From contig DYIZ01000041.1 in NCBI GenBank assembly GCA_020723385.1, positions 1-35,036 of the forward strand: a stretch of 35,036 nt of DNA, in the 5' to 3' direction. Below the pieces are notes generated by a model. That model was given only the letters and a program-made list of their open reading frames with translations. It did not search any database and had not been told where the DNA came from. The stretch comes from Candidatus Aquidulcis sp. (lineage in GTDB: Bacteria; Chloroflexota; Anaerolineae; Anaerolineales; UBA4823). Each line of letters opens with the position of its first letter. The first letter of the stretch is position 1. This document shows positions 1-7,952 of the stretch, piece after piece. Both the position numbers and the translations under genes were made by a program.

Positions 1-966
1 ATGATCGCCCAGGCCGATGATCAACACTACCTTAGCCTGCGTGATCCGGTGACGCTGGAATACCAAATTCGCAACGGCGAGCCGCATCGCCCCTTCGAGC
101 GCGGCGAGATTATCCGTTATGAACGCAATGGGCAGGCCTTCGAGCTGAAGTTCAAGCCCACCAGCCGGCTGCGCCTGTTCTTGCCGGAAGTCGGCCACCT
201 GGTCGCTTTCGAGATCAAGACCAGGGCTTTCTATGACCGGGAATTCATCAAGCAGCAGCTTGGGGCGATCCAGGCCGTCGCCGATGCGCTGAATGGCGGC
301 AACGCCGCTGGCGCCCCGTTCTATGTTTACCGGCTGGAACGGGAAGTGCCGTTTGTCAAGAACGGAAAAACCATTCGGGTTAAGAAGTGGTTCATCCACA
401 TCGAAGCCGATCCCGAATGGGTGAAGGCAGTCACAGCCCGGATGAGCAACTTCGCTTTCACCGGCCAAACATTCAGCGGGCAGGTCAAGCCGCTGGATGT
501 GGCCGATCCGCTAATCGTGCCTGAAGGTGCGGAAGTGGATGATGAGGACGATGACGAAGACGAAGGCGCTCTCGAAAGCAAGGCTGGCGATACCACTGCC
601 TCGACCCCTGCGCTTCCTGCCGCGCCTGCCTCGGCCATTCCGCCCCAGCAGGCAGTGAAAGCGCCGGTGCCCGCCCAGCCGCTTCCTGCTGCGCCTCCCC
701 CGGCCGTTCCGCCCCGGCAGCCAGCGAGCGCCCCGGCACCCGTTCAGCCTGCGCCGCCGCCGGCCAGTCTGCCGGCTGCCCCGCAACCGGCAGACCCCAC
801 TCCCGCGCCTCGCCCAGATATTGCCCCGAAAGATGGCAAGGACTGGACGACCTTCTGGACCAAGACCGTCCCTGGCCTGGGCGTTTCCCGCGACAAAGCG
901 GCCGAGGCCGTGAAGCAGGCCGACAACGATGCAGAGGCAGCCTACCAGATTTTAAGCAACGGCTGA
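1..966 (+). CDS. Putative phage RDF-like protein with proline-rich linker and UBA-like tail
   Basis: 321 residues starting at the first base of the window, so the true start could lie upstream. Residues 1-165 form a compact domain with the pattern VGHLVAFEIKT, then a G-x-P-F-Y-V-Y-R-L run and a KKWFIHIEADPEW motif. From memory this resembles proteins annotated as phage recombination directionality factor-like in Chloroflexota and actinophages. Residues about 180-190 are acidic and 197-275 are Ala/Pro-rich, a flexible linker. The last 40 residues (DWTTFW to EAAYQILSNG) look like a small UBA-like helical domain. If the RDF reading holds it would control integrase direction, but no integrase is visible here. 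The family assignment is tentative; the coding call is firm. Confidence 0.5.
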   Translation: MIAQADDQHYLSLRDPVTLEYQIRNGEPHRPFERGEIIRYERNGQAFELKFKPTSRLRLFLPEVGHLVAFEIKTRAFYDREFIKQQLGAIQAVADALNGGNAAGAPFYVYRLEREVPFVKNGKTIRVKKWFIHIEADPEWVKAVTARMSNFAFTGQTFSGQVKPLDVADPLIVPEGAEVDDEDDDEDEGALESKAGDTTASTPALPAAPASAIPPQQAVKAPVPAQPLPAAPPPAVPPRQPASAPAPVQPAPPPASLPAAPQPADPTPAPRPDIAPKDGKDWTTFWTKTVPGLGVSRDKAAEAVKQADNDAEAAYQILSNG

Positions 967-994
967 CGATAGTCTCAGGCGAGCCGGTTTCGTT

Positions 995-1000
995 TATAAT
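995..1000 (+). promoter_or_regulatory. Perfect -10 box upstream of the UPF0175/DUF3368 module
   Basis: TATAAT lies 35 bases before the antitoxin ATG at 1035, between that gene and the stop of the previous gene at 966. No good TTGACA-like -35 is seen at 17 bp; only GTCTCA is present. It probably drives the toxin-antitoxin pair. Confidence 0.5.
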
Positions 1001-1034
1001 ATCGCGGCGCGGAATTACCGTGGAAAGGATCATC

Positions 1035-1316
1035 ATGAACACGACCACTTTACACCTCACTCTCCCGAAAGACCTGGCCGATTTACTTGGGCCAGCTCAA
1101 GGGCAGGCTGCTGAGAATGTCAAAGAATTCGCTGTGATTGGCCTGTTCCAGGAAGGGCGAATCTCTGCGGGCAAAGCTGCTGAACTGCTGGGACTAACCT
1201 TGCCTGGTTTTGCTTCCCTGCTTGCGCGGAAGGGCATAGATTACTTCCGTTTCGATGAACAAGATTGGGCGAATGAGGTAGCTGCTGTGCAGAACTGGGA
1301 GACAGGCCGTGCCTAA
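1035..1316 (+). CDS. UPF0175 family antitoxin
   Basis: 93 residues from ATG 1035, preceded by GGAAAGGA at 1022-1029; an in-frame GTG at 1020 sits inside that ribosome site and is less likely. The sequence shows the UPF0175 layout: a beta-strand start (LHLTLPKDLADLL), then GRISAGKAAELLGLTLPGFASLLARKGI, which is the conserved helical DNA-binding part. Members are small antitoxins paired with PIN-like DUF3368 proteins, exactly the gene that follows with an 8-base overlap. It probably represses its own promoter (TATAAT at 995) and neutralises the partner. It acts as an addiction or stability module for the element. Confidence 0.85.
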   Translation: MNTTTLHLTLPKDLADLLGPAQGQAAENVKEFAVIGLFQEGRISAGKAAELLGLTLPGFASLLARKGIDYFRFDEQDWANEVAAVQNWETGRA

Positions 1317-1782
1317 AGCGGTTTCGGACTCCGGGCCGATTATTGCCCTGGCAAGTATTGGCCAATTGGAACTGCTACATCAATTGTTCGATGAGGTTCT
1401 GGTCCCGCCGGCAGCGCGCGGCGAAATACTGGACGAAACTAGCGCAGCAGCGCTTTCGGCAGCTGGCTGGGTCAAAATCCAGCCTCCACAAGATAATCTG
1501 GCGGTTCTATTCTTGCGCAACGATTTCGGAGCTGGCGAAAGTGAAACTATCGTTGTCGCCAAGGAAATCGGTGCAGACTGGACTTTGTTGGACGATCTAA
1601 CCGCCCGACGCAAAGCTCAGACGATTGGTCTAAGCGTGATCGGTACGCTGGGATTGCTATTGATGGCAAAAACATCGGGCTACTTGCCAACCATCAAGCC
1701 TTTGGTTGATGATCTAAAACTGAATGGTTTTCGGATGAGTGCTGAGCTTTATACCAGGGTGCTACAACAAGCATCCGAATAA
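1309..1782 (+). CDS. DUF3368 PIN-like toxin
   Basis: 157 residues from GTG 1309, overlapping the antitoxin stop, so the two are translationally coupled. The N-terminal [18 protein letters not shown], the middle [13 protein letters not shown] and [12 protein letters not shown] carry the acidic residues expected of a PIN-type ribonuclease pocket (D7, the E of GAGESE, the DD of LLDD). [14 protein letters not shown] near the C-terminus is also typical of DUF3368. By family analogy it cleaves RNA when freed from the UPF0175 protein. Length is normal and no key acidic residue is missing. Confidence 0.85.
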   Translation: MPKAVSDSGPIIALASIGQLELLHQLFDEVLVPPAARGEILDETSAAALSAAGWVKIQPPQDNLAVLFLRNDFGAGESETIVVAKEIGADWTLLDDLTARRKAQTIGLSVIGTLGLLLMAKTSGYLPTIKPLVDDLKLNGFRMSAELYTRVLQQASE

Positions 1783-1813
1783 ACAAAATTCGCCACAATT
1801 ACTTTCTAACCAC

Positions 1814-1841
1814 GAGAGGGCAGGATTCTTCCTGCCCTCTC
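1814..1841 (+). promoter_or_regulatory. Perfect 12-bp inverted repeat ahead of ssb
   Basis: Arms GAGAGGGCAGGA (1814-1825) and TCCTGCCCTCTC (1830-1841) enclose a 4-base loop. No T-run follows directly. It lies between the DUF3368 stop (1782) and ssb (1919) and belongs to a series of leader hairpins in this element. Confidence 0.7.
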
Positions 1842-1918
1842 TGCATTTAACTAGCTGCCAGACGCGGCTATGTTCAAGCCCGTTTCAATTTCCAAAAAAT
1901 AGAAAGGAAGGTGACATT

Positions 1919-2359
1919 ATGTCTTTCCACACGATCATCATCGTCGGCAACCTCGGCCGCGATCCCGAAATGCGCTATACACCCGCCGGCCAAGCGGTGA
2001 CCAATTTCTCGGTCGCCAGTAGCCGCAAATACACCAACTCGAACGGCCAGCTCGTCGAGGAGACGATCTGGTTCCGCATCGCGGTCTGGGGCAAACAAGC
2101 CGAAACCTGCAACCAGTATCTCAAGAAAGGCAGCAAGGTGCTGGTAGAAGGCCGCCTGGTGCCCGATGCCAAAACCGGCTGCCCGCGTATCTGGCAAGGG
2201 CAGAACGGGCCAGGCGCTTCGTTCGAGGTCAGCGCCTTAACGGTGCGTTTCCTGTCATCCTCTGGCCGCAGCGAAAGCGAAGGCGACAACGGGCACGAAA
2301 ACGAGCAATATGACAACGGGACCGGCGGGGCTTCCTCGGACGATAATATCCCCTTCTAG
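1919..2359 (+). CDS. ssb: Single-stranded DNA-binding protein
   Basis: 146 residues from ATG 1919, with GGAAGGTGA at 1906-1914. The OB fold is clear: [20 protein letters not shown] at the start, the [12 protein letters not shown] strand, [33 protein letters not shown] in the core. After a short Ser/Asn/Gly-rich linker the protein ends in DDNIPF, the canonical acidic tip that recruits replication and repair partners. It coats single-stranded DNA during replication or transfer of the element. dnaN follows about 120 bases downstream, so the two form a small replication block. Host chromosomal ssb would normally sit with rpsF/rpsR, which are absent, so this is an element copy. Confidence 0.95.
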   Translation: MSFHTIIIVGNLGRDPEMRYTPAGQAVTNFSVASSRKYTNSNGQLVEETIWFRIAVWGKQAETCNQYLKKGSKVLVEGRLVPDAKTGCPRIWQGQNGPGASFEVSALTVRFLSSSGRSESEGDNGHENEQYDNGTGGASSDDNIPF

Positions 2360-2430
2360 CGACCCGGTGCCACGCCTTTGTGTCTAAAACAGGGGGTTCT
2401 ATGACGATTTTGGTAATCCTATCCTTTTAC

Positions 2431-2460
2431 AGCAGCGGCCACTATCTGGTAGCCGCTGCT
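2431..2460 (+). promoter_or_regulatory. Leader hairpin ahead of dnaN
   Basis: AGCAGCGGC (2431-2439) pairs with GCCGCTGCT (2452-2460). Only 21 bases separate it from the dnaN ATG, of which eight are the ribosome site GGAGGTGA, leaving no room for a promoter in between. Confidence 0.65.
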
Positions 2461-2481
2461 ATTTCATTCACGGAGGTGACC

Positions 2482-3633
2482 ATGAAAATTCAAGTTCTGC
2501 AAGAAAACCTGGCCCACGGCCTGGCGATCGTCAGCCGCGCCGCCAAAACCAACTCGACCCTGCCGGTACTGCAAAACGTGCTGCTCGCTGCCGAAGGCGG
2601 GCAGCTCAAGCTGGCTGCCACCGACCTCGAGGTGGCGATTACCTGCCAGGTGGGGGCCAAGATCGAAGCCGAGGGAGCGGTGACCATCCCGGCCAAGACG
2701 CTCGAAGACCTGGTGAAGACCCTGCCGCCCGAGGCGGTCAGCCTGGCGCTTGACGTGGAAACCCAGACGCTGCACGTGCGCTGCGGGAAGTCGAAGACCC
2801 AAATCAAGGGCATTGACGCCCAGGAGTTCCCGCCCCTGCCCTCCGCCGCCGGCCAGGAGGTCGTGATCGCCGTCGGCGAGCTCAAGGCGGCCATTTCACA
2901 GGTCACACCTTCGGCATCCGACGAGGAATCCCGCCCGGTGCTCACTGGTGTTTACATCCTGGTCAGCGGCAGCCAGGCGACCCTGGATGCCGCCGATGGA
3001 TACCGCCTGACCCGCAAAAGGATCGATCTTTCTTCGCCAGTGAAGCAGGCTGTGGGAGCCATCATCCCGGCCAGGGCGCTGGAAATGCTGGCGCGCATCC
3101 TGCCGGACGAGGGCGACCCTTCGACAGGCTCAGGGCAGGCTGTGACTATTGCCATCTCCGCTACTCAGGTCTTCTTCAAGGCCGGCAACGTGGAGCTGGT
3201 CTCACAGCGCATCGAAGGCCAGTATCCCAATATCAACGATGTGATCCCAAAGACGCATGCCACCCGCTCGACCCTCGCGACGGCGGCTTTCCTGAACGCC
3301 TGCAAGCAAGCCAACATCTTCGCCCGCGAGGGCCAGGGGCTGGTGCAGCTGAACGTGACGTCCAACAATGGCGCGCCGGGCAGCCTGGCGCTCCTGGCGC
3401 AGGCCGAAGAGACCGGACAGATCGAGACGGTCATCGAGGGAGCCAACGTCGAAGGCGGCGAGTTGATGATCGGCGTCAACGTGCGCTTCCTGCGCGAGAT
3501 CCTGGGGACGATCAAGACTCCCAGCGTGGCGATGGAAACCAACCAGCCCACCACTCCGATCATTTTTCGACCGGTGGGCGACGACAGCCTGCTGCACGTG
3601 CTGATGCCTATGCACGTGCAGGCAGCCAGTTGA
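2482..3633 (+). CDS. dnaN: DNA polymerase III beta subunit (sliding clamp)
   Basis: 383 residues from ATG 2482, chosen because GGAGGTGA (2472-2479) sits just upstream; the open frame extends further 5' but through the leader hairpin. Family marks: MKIQVLQENLAHGLAIVSRAA, NSTLPVLQNVLLAA, EEFPPLP-like QEFPPLP, SDEESRPVLTGVYI, the DGYRLTR strand and a C-terminal hydrophobic HVLMPMHV tail. The three-domain clamp encircles DNA and tethers polymerases through QLxLF-type peptides. At residues about 213-220 a copy of the TTCGACARGCTCAGGGCAGG repeat is inserted in frame (peptide PSTGSGQA), in a region that should tolerate a loop. A clamp encoded beside ssb on an element lacking a visible replicase suggests it modifies host replication or serves element-specific partners. 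Confidence 0.95.
   Translation: MKIQVLQENLAHGLAIVSRAAKTNSTLPVLQNVLLAAEGGQLKLAATDLEVAITCQVGAKIEAEGAVTIPAKTLEDLVKTLPPEAVSLALDVETQTLHVRCGKSKTQIKGIDAQEFPPLPSAAGQEVVIAVGELKAAISQVTPSASDEESRPVLTGVYILVSGSQATLDAADGYRLTRKRIDLSSPVKQAVGAIIPARALEMLARILPDEGDPSTGSGQAVTIAISATQVFFKAGNVELVSQRIEGQYPNINDVIPKTHATRSTLATAAFLNACKQANIFAREGQGLVQLNVTSNNGAPGSLALLAQAEETGQIETVIEGANVEGGELMIGVNVRFLREILGTIKTPSVAMETNQPTTPIIFRPVGDDSLLHVLMPMHVQAAS
3118..3141 (+). repeat. In-frame TTCGACAGGCTCAGGGCAGG repeat inside dnaN
   Basis: One of three copies in the window (others 26225 and 29375). It reads as PSTGSGQA in the dnaN frame and replaces no recognisable clamp motif. Confidence 0.8.
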
Positions 3634-3643
3634 GGTTATTCTA

Positions 3644-3871
3644 TTGTCAGCCAACAGCATTTCACTGCGACGCCTGATCCGGCGCGGCGACCTGAGCATC
3701 TACGAGGCAGTTGGGACGGTTTTCCGCGTCCATCTTGGCTGCCCGACGCAGTATGGCCTATCCTACGCCATTCTGCGAGGCCGCAAGTGTGTTTTCTCTG
3801 GCCGGTGCAGGAAGGCAAGAGAAGCCTTGAATCAGGCGATGCAGTGGATCCAAACAGGAGGTGGAAAATAG
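3644..3871 (+). CDS. Small unknown protein (75 aa)
   Basis: Starts with TTG at 3644; a GAGG overlapping the dnaN stop provides a plausible ribosome site 7-8 bases upstream, so it would be co-translated with the clamp. The product is short and basic, with an SLRRLIRRGDLSIYEAVGTVFRVHLG start, two cysteines (CVFSGRC) and a C-terminal helix (ALNQAMQWIQ). I do not recognise a family. Codon use matches its neighbours and a leader-hairpin region begins right after it, supporting a real gene. No function is proposed. Confidence 0.5.
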   Translation: MSANSISLRRLIRRGDLSIYEAVGTVFRVHLGCPTQYGLSYAILRGRKCVFSGRCRKAREALNQAMQWIQTGGGK

Positions 3872-3900
3872 GGATAACCACACAACGAAATCCCACGATT

Positions 3901-3953
3901 ATCAACCAGGGCCTTCGAGCGCGCTTTCTCGCTTCGAAGGCCCTGGCTTTGAT
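3901..3953 (+). promoter_or_regulatory. Long leader hairpin
   Basis: Perfect 13-bp stem 3906-3918 with 3934-3946 (arm CCAGGGCCTTCGA), extended outward by ATCAA/TTGAT across a 2-base bulge. It is followed at once by a second hairpin and then the gene at 4040. Confidence 0.7.
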
Positions 3954-3969
3954 TGACCACCAATAGCAA

Positions 3970-3996
3970 CCGGGAGGCGCTAGAGACGCCTCCCGG
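3970..3996 (+). promoter_or_regulatory. Second leader hairpin
   Basis: Perfect 10-bp stem: 3970-3979 (CCGGGAGGCG) with 3987-3996, 7-base loop. It lies 44 bases before the ATG at 4040. Two consecutive hairpins here may mean one ends the previous transcript and one belongs to the next leader. Confidence 0.65.
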
Positions 3997-4039
3997 CTGC
4001 GATGAACCAGATATCACCAAACTACGAAAGGATTCTAAC

Positions 4040-4189
4040 ATGAACGCAACAAATCGTAACCCAAATCTCAACACCCAGGCGCTGCGCGGCGTGCGCCGTG
4101 CGGAAAAGCGCGACCGCAAGATACAGAAACGCTTCGCGCGCAAGATGGCCCGCAAGGCCTTGCGTGAAGAAGAGAAAGAAACCTGGTGA
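4040..4189 (+). CDS. Small highly basic protein (49 aa)
   Basis: ATG 4040 follows AAAGGA at 4027-4032. The product is Asn-rich at the start (NATNRNPNLNTQ), then almost entirely Arg/Lys/Ala/Glu helix (RRAEKRDRKIQKRFARKMARKALREEEKE). Such short charged helices often bind nucleic acid, but no family is recognised. The next gene starts 4 bases after its stop, so they form a unit. Confidence 0.5.
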   Translation: MNATNRNPNLNTQALRGVRRAEKRDRKIQKRFARKMARKALREEEKETW

Positions 4190-4193
4190 ACCT

Positions 4194-4709
4194 ATGTCAT
4201 CTGTTCAAGATATCGAGGAATGCCCGCAGTGCGGGTTCACCGAAGCGATCTACGAGCTGAATACGCGCACGCTTGAGGAATGGCTGTCATGCCCGCTATG
4301 CGGGTACTGGTCGGCCCTGCGCGCCCTCGTGGACCGCAAGCGCCAGGCTGCCGATCCGCAGCGCCGGCCATTCTACAAAAAGACCGCTTCCGGTCACCTG
4401 ATCCACCGCCGTATCACACGCGCCGGTTTCGGCGTCCTCTACGTGGCCTACGCTCGAATGGGCGTCCAGCGTCGCTTCACCCATCCCCCAACTCCTGAAC
4501 TTATCTCGGAGATCGTCGCCGGGCTGAAAGCCGACCCGGAGGTGATCTTTGACCACTGCTATATCACCACCTGGGATGTTGACGAATTCCGGGTGAACGG
4601 CGCAAAAGAACTGCGCGGCGCAAAAGAACTGCGCTCTGTGCTTGGGGAATTGCCGGAAGCGGAATGTACCGTGGAGGATCCAGCCCTGGCGTTTGAACTC
4701 GAGCAATAA
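4194..4709 (+). CDS. Zinc-ribbon protein of unknown function (171 aa)
   Basis: Begins at ATG 4194, four bases after the preceding gene. Two CxxC knuckles (C10/C13 in CPQCG and C33/C36 in CPLCG) form a likely N-terminal zinc ribbon. The middle (RRPFYKKTASGHLIHRR, then GFGVLYVAYARMGVQRRFTHP) and the DPEVIFDHCYITTWDVDEF stretch match nothing I know. Residues about 136-147 contain an exact six-residue duplication, GAKELR twice, created by two tandem 17-bp micro-hairpins with an 18-bp period. Zinc-ribbon proteins of this size on elements often bind nucleic acid, but that is only a guess. Confidence 0.7.
   Translation: MSSVQDIEECPQCGFTEAIYELNTRTLEEWLSCPLCGYWSALRALVDRKRQAADPQRRPFYKKTASGHLIHRRITRAGFGVLYVAYARMGVQRRFTHPPTPELISEIVAGLKADPEVIFDHCYITTWDVDEFRVNGAKELRGAKELRSVLGELPEAECTVEDPALAFELEQ
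4599..4634 (+). repeat. Tandem micro-hairpins (GTTCTNT-loop family, inverted)
   Basis: Two identical 18-base units. Each holds GCGCA-AAAGAAC-TGCGC (4600-4616 and 4618-4634), a 5-bp stem with a 7-base loop that reads GTTCTTT on the other strand. Confidence 0.75.
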
Positions 4710-4750
4710 CCGATGACGGCTTCAACCGAGGCCGAGAAAGGAATAATCCG

Positions 4751-5641
4751 ATGTCACTGACCGAAGAAAAACTGGCCCAATTACGGCAGGTGCTGGCCGA
4801 CTGCCGTGCCGCGATCTCGCCGCACGTACCGGCAGCCGACCCACCCGAAACCACCGACCAGGCTTTTCTGCAAATCCTGGCTGCCAGATTGGATCTCTGG
4901 GTGGGCGAATTGGATGGAACTGCCGTGATCTCCGACCGCCCGATGCGGACGTGCGCTCACTGCGGCCAGGCAGCCGCCCCGATGGCTTCATCCGAAACCC
5001 GGTGCGGGGCGGTCTGCCACGATCAGGATTGCCTGGCTGCCCACGCCCGAACCTGCCCTGAATGCCGGGATGACGCTTGCGAGTCTGTGGGCAGTCCGCA
5101 GATGCCGGTCGTGCTCTCTAACCTGTTTTGGGACTGCGAGTGCGCCGAGAAATTCATCAAGCCCTGGTTCCAGGAAACCTGCCCGAACTGCAGGGCGCGC
5201 CAGAAAGATCAGCCGGACAGCCGCGTTGACGAGGTGTTGGCGCACGCCGCCGATCTGTCCGATGAGCTGGTCGAAGATGTCCGGTGTCTGGTTTTCCGTT
5301 CCGCCCATCAGGGCGCGCTCATCGAGCGGGCGAAGGCGCTGCTCTACGACCCGGCCGATCATGGCCTGGAAATCACCTGGGCGGCCGTCCTGGATGAACT
5401 GCTGGACTGGCTGGCCGGACAGAAGATCGAACCCGAGACGCTCTCTGACGGCGACCTGGCAGACCTGCTGGACTGCGCCGCAGATACCCTCGAAGAGTTG
5501 GACTGGCCCCGACAACTTGAATACGCCTGGGATGATCAACTGCTTGTTCTGAAAGGCGATCATTGCCCACCCACGCCTGCCCCGGATGCTCATCTCGAAC
5601 AAGACTACGAGGATCGGGTATCTGGCGGGGAGCGGGAATAA
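4751..5641 (+). CDS. Cysteine-rich unknown protein (296 aa)
   Basis: ATG 4751 after GAAAGGAA at 4736-4743. Residues 1-60 are helical. Residues 68-110 hold clustered cysteines (CAHCG at 68-71, C85, C89, C94, CPEC at 102-105, C110), and further pairs occur at DCECAEKF and CPNCRARQ, so at least two zinc sites are likely. The C-terminal half is acidic and helical (DEVLAHAADLSDELVEDV, LDELLDWLAGQKIEPETL). No named family is recognised. It is the last gene before a strong terminator at 5650, so it closes the transcription unit that begins near 4040. Confidence 0.7.
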   Translation: MSLTEEKLAQLRQVLADCRAAISPHVPAADPPETTDQAFLQILAARLDLWVGELDGTAVISDRPMRTCAHCGQAAAPMASSETRCGAVCHDQDCLAAHARTCPECRDDACESVGSPQMPVVLSNLFWDCECAEKFIKPWFQETCPNCRARQKDQPDSRVDEVLAHAADLSDELVEDVRCLVFRSAHQGALIERAKALLYDPADHGLEITWAAVLDELLDWLAGQKIEPETLSDGDLADLLDCAADTLEELDWPRQLEYAWDDQLLVLKGDHCPPTPAPDAHLEQDYEDRVSGGERE

Positions 5642-5649
5642 CCATCATG

Positions 5650-5690
5650 GGACCCTCGGCCTGTGTAAGTACAAGCCGAGGGTCCTTTTT
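5650..5690 (+). terminator. Rho-independent terminator
   Basis: GGACCCTCGGC (5650-5660) pairs with GCCGAGGGTCC (5675-5685), extendable inward across one mismatch by TGT/ACA, and is followed directly by TTTTT. It also acts as the leader hairpin for the gene at 5724. Confidence 0.8.
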
Positions 5691-5723
5691 GTAATCCCCC
5701 CAAAAAAACAGGAGGTGAACCTT

Positions 5724-6323
5724 ATGGACATTCAGATCGAGATCAACGGCGAGCCGTATACCGGCAAGGCGTACAAGGCCGGCAACGGCATCATCATCCA
5801 CCTGCCCGGTGTGCAGGCTCCTAACGCCGCCCCATTCGAGAGCCTCTTCCAGGCGATGCCTGACGGCAAGATGAGCGGCGGCTTTCTGGAAGTTGGCGAG
5901 TGGAAGGCGATGAAAGAGCCATCGCGCCAGGAATATCCATTCGAGACCCAGGTCAATTTCGTCGTTGGCCCGGACAGCAAGGTCTGGGCGCTGGTGTGTG
6001 ACAGCCTGGACGAGTTGCCTGAGATCGGCGATCCTCTGCCACAGGCTTCAAGCGAAGAGATCGCTCGCCGAATCCTGAACGAGGCTGAAGAAGCCTACGG
6101 CGCGACCAGCATGGCAAAGGAGCGTGCTGCTTGCAGTGGGTGGCCTGAGCCGAAATTGGTCCCGGAGATGCTCTTCTGGATCGAGGATGAAGCCAGCGTG
6201 CAGGAAGAGATCGCCGAAGAACCGGCCTACGCTCGCGCCCTGCGTGGGGTAGCCAACGAGTTGCGCGCCCTGGGCTTTGAGCCATCACCCGCCCCCTGGG
6301 CGGTGAGCCAGGCGCGGCAATAA
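5724..6323 (+). CDS. Unknown acidic protein (199 aa)
   Basis: ATG 5724 with a strong AGGAGGTGA at 5710-5718. The start MDIQIEINGEPYTGKAYKAGNGIIIHLPG is beta-rich, followed by NAAPFESLFQAMPDGKMSGGFLEVGEWKAMK and a C-terminal helical part with ANELRALGFEPSPAPWAV. It has no signal peptide, no membrane segment and few cysteines. I do not recognise it. It stands alone between two terminator-like hairpins (5650 and 6349), so it appears to be a single-gene unit. Confidence 0.65.
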   Translation: MDIQIEINGEPYTGKAYKAGNGIIIHLPGVQAPNAAPFESLFQAMPDGKMSGGFLEVGEWKAMKEPSRQEYPFETQVNFVVGPDSKVWALVCDSLDELPEIGDPLPQASSEEIARRILNEAEEAYGATSMAKERAACSGWPEPKLVPEMLFWIEDEASVQEEIAEEPAYARALRGVANELRALGFEPSPAPWAVSQARQ

Positions 6324-6348
6324 CGACAACCCAAACAACCCCTTTTAC

Positions 6349-6387
6349 GAAAAGGCCGCATTCCCGGATCGGGAGTGCGGCCTTTTC
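6349..6387 (+). terminator. Strong bidirectional terminator-like hairpin
   Basis: 18-bp stem with one G-U pair (6349-6366 with 6370-6387), 3-base loop, flanked by GAAAA on the left and TTTTC on the right, so it could terminate transcription on either strand. It is 24 bases from the next start codon. Confidence 0.8.
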
Positions 6388-6410
6388 ATTTCCACCTATG
6401 GAGGTGAACC

Positions 6411-7202
6411 TTGAATACCAAATCCACGTTTGTCCCGACTTTCTTGATCGCACTGCTACTGGCAGCCTTGACCGTCCTGTTTCTGGCTGGCTGCGGGCAA
6501 GATGACCGGCAGCCATCCGGCGAACTGCCGCCACCCGGAATGATCGTCTACGTCGGACGGGTGACCGTCCTGGCCGGGCTGCCTGCCGGTGCAGATGGTT
6601 GTGAGCCATCCTTGTACGCCGCCGAGTGGGAAAAGGCCGGCTGGAAGGTCTCGCTCACGCCTAAGAATTCTGATGAGCTGACGCCCGATTGCACCATCTA
6701 TCCCAACGCCGGCGTCCCGAACCAGTGGTTCGGGATGTGCGAGGGGGCGGTCAACGTGCCTCGCGATGGCGCGCCGCTCATCACCGTCATCCTCGACGAC
6801 GGCGATGAGCGGCGCGCCATCGCCTGCCCTGAGGCAGCGATGAGCCAGGCCCACGCCCCGCCCGCTGTGATCGAGTTAGGGAGCAAAGATCAGTTGATGA
6901 TGTATGCCCTGCTCCCTAACTCGCCCATCGAGCAGACTTGCACTGAGTGCAGCGAACGTGTCGCTGTTGTCTTGCTTCAGCTTTCGCCCGAAGCCCGGCA
7001 GGAGGTGTTGGAGTACGCCCTGGCGCTGCTGGGCGAGACTGAGCTGGAAGAGCCGCAGCCGGCGCAACGCGCCGAATCCAGGCCGGGCAATGGCGGCGGC
7101 TATATCGAGATCAAAACCATCAAAGGCCACCGCTATGCCTACCGCCGCTGGCGGGAAGGCGGCGTTCTGAAGTCCCAGTACATCGGGAAAGTGAAATCCT
7201 GA
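6411..7202 (+). CDS. Putative lipoprotein with C-terminal DUF6788-like tail
   Basis: 263 residues from TTG 6411, fixed by GGAGGTGAACC immediately upstream. Residues 1-28 are a lipoprotein signal: hydrophobic TFLIALLLAALTVLFLAGC with lipobox LAGC, C28 as the lipid site. The mature part begins Gln/Asp/Pro-rich and carries several Cys residues (CEPSLY, CTIYP, CEGAV, CTECSE), perhaps disulfides. The last 36 residues (GYIEIKTIKGHRYAYRRWREGG to YIGK) resemble the short basic DUF6788-like domain. Residues about 155-171 are encoded by a GTTAGGGAGC palindromic repeat inserted in frame. It would be anchored outside the membrane; its role is unknown. Confidence 0.7.
   Translation: MNTKSTFVPTFLIALLLAALTVLFLAGCGQDDRQPSGELPPPGMIVYVGRVTVLAGLPAGADGCEPSLYAAEWEKAGWKVSLTPKNSDELTPDCTIYPNAGVPNQWFGMCEGAVNVPRDGAPLITVILDDGDERRAIACPEAAMSQAHAPPAVIELGSKDQLMMYALLPNSPIEQTCTECSERVAVVLLQLSPEARQEVLEYALALLGETELEEPQPAQRAESRPGNGGGYIEIKTIKGHRYAYRRWREGGVLKSQYIGKVKS
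6872..6923 (+). repeat. GTTAGGGAGC palindromic repeat, copy 1 (intragenic)
   Basis: 14-bp arms: 6872-6885 (CGAGTTAGGGAGCA) with 6910-6923, 24-base interior. It adds in-frame codons to the lipoprotein gene. Related copies are at 13378 and 28804, and a half-site is at 28563. Confidence 0.75.
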
Positions 7203-7209
7203 CCATTCA

Positions 7210-7241
7210 CCGTTCCCCGGCCAGAATTGTCCGGGGAACGG
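7210..7241 (+). promoter_or_regulatory. Leader hairpin ahead of radC
   Basis: Perfect 11-bp arms 7210-7220 (CCGTTCCCCGG) and 7231-7241, 10-base loop, 21 bases before the radC ATG. Confidence 0.7.
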
Positions 7242-7262
7242 CGCTTTGTTACGAGGAGGAAC

Positions 7263-7943
7263 ATGGACAACATGGACCACAAATTATCTTATCTGCCCCC
7301 GCGCGACCGCCCGGCGCGGCGCGTGGCTGAATCGGCTGCGGCCTGCAACACCGGTGAGCTGCTGGCTGCCCTGATCGGCGGCCCCCGGCAAATCGAGATT
7401 GCCGAGGCGCTGCTGGCCCGCTTCGACTCGCTGCGCGCTATCCGCCTGGCTTCAGCTGGCGAGATCGCCGGTGTGCGAGGCATCGGCCCCAAGATGGCTT
7501 CCCGGCTGCTTTCCGCCCTGGAATTGGGCAAGCGCCTGGCGACAGAGGCCGAAGGTGAGCGCCCTTCGGTGCACAGCCCGGCTGACGCAGCCGCGCTTAT
7601 CCAGCACGAGATGTCCCTTCTGGATCAGGAGGAACTCTGGGTGCTGCTGCTCGACGTACGCAACCATCTCATCGCCATTGATAGGTTGTATCGCGGCTCA
7701 GTCAACCAGACGCAGATCCGGGTGGGCGAGATTTTCAAGGCAGCCATCCGGCGCAACGCTGTGTCTATACTGGTCGCACATAACCATCCGTCCGGGGATC
7801 CAACGCCAAGCCCGGACGATGTCGCAGTCACTCGCGCCCTGGTGCAGGCTGGCAAGCTCGTCGAAATCGAAATCCTCGATCACGTCACCATTGGGCAGGG
7901 GGGGCGCTACGTCAGCATGAAGGAGCGAGGTTTGGGTTTTTAG
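7263..7943 (+). CDS. radC: RadC-family JAMM (MPN) domain protein
   Basis: 226 residues from ATG 7263; GAGGAGGA at 7253-7260 is close, and ATG 7272 is the alternative. An N-terminal helix-hairpin-helix (AGVRGIGPKMASRLLSALELG, residues about 69-90) precedes the MPN domain. The metal motif is intact: H173-N-H175, S183 and D186 in AHNHPSGDPTPSPDD. RadC proteins are common on plasmids, phages and integrative elements; the once-claimed repair role is unproven and the enzymatic activity is undefined. The window also has a second JAMM protein in the PRTRC operon (26119). The next gene starts 9 bases downstream. Confidence 0.93.
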   Translation: MDNMDHKLSYLPPRDRPARRVAESAAACNTGELLAALIGGPRQIEIAEALLARFDSLRAIRLASAGEIAGVRGIGPKMASRLLSALELGKRLATEAEGERPSVHSPADAAALIQHEMSLLDQEELWVLLLDVRNHLIAIDRLYRGSVNQTQIRVGEIFKAAIRRNAVSILVAHNHPSGDPTPSPDDVAVTRALVQAGKLVEIEILDHVTIGQGGRYVSMKERGLGF

Positions 7944-7952
7944 GAGGAAATG

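Noticed and set aside
485-1060. Minus-strand frames opposite the first gene
   Set aside because: Mirror of the Pro/Ala-rich linker; composition only, no start signal.
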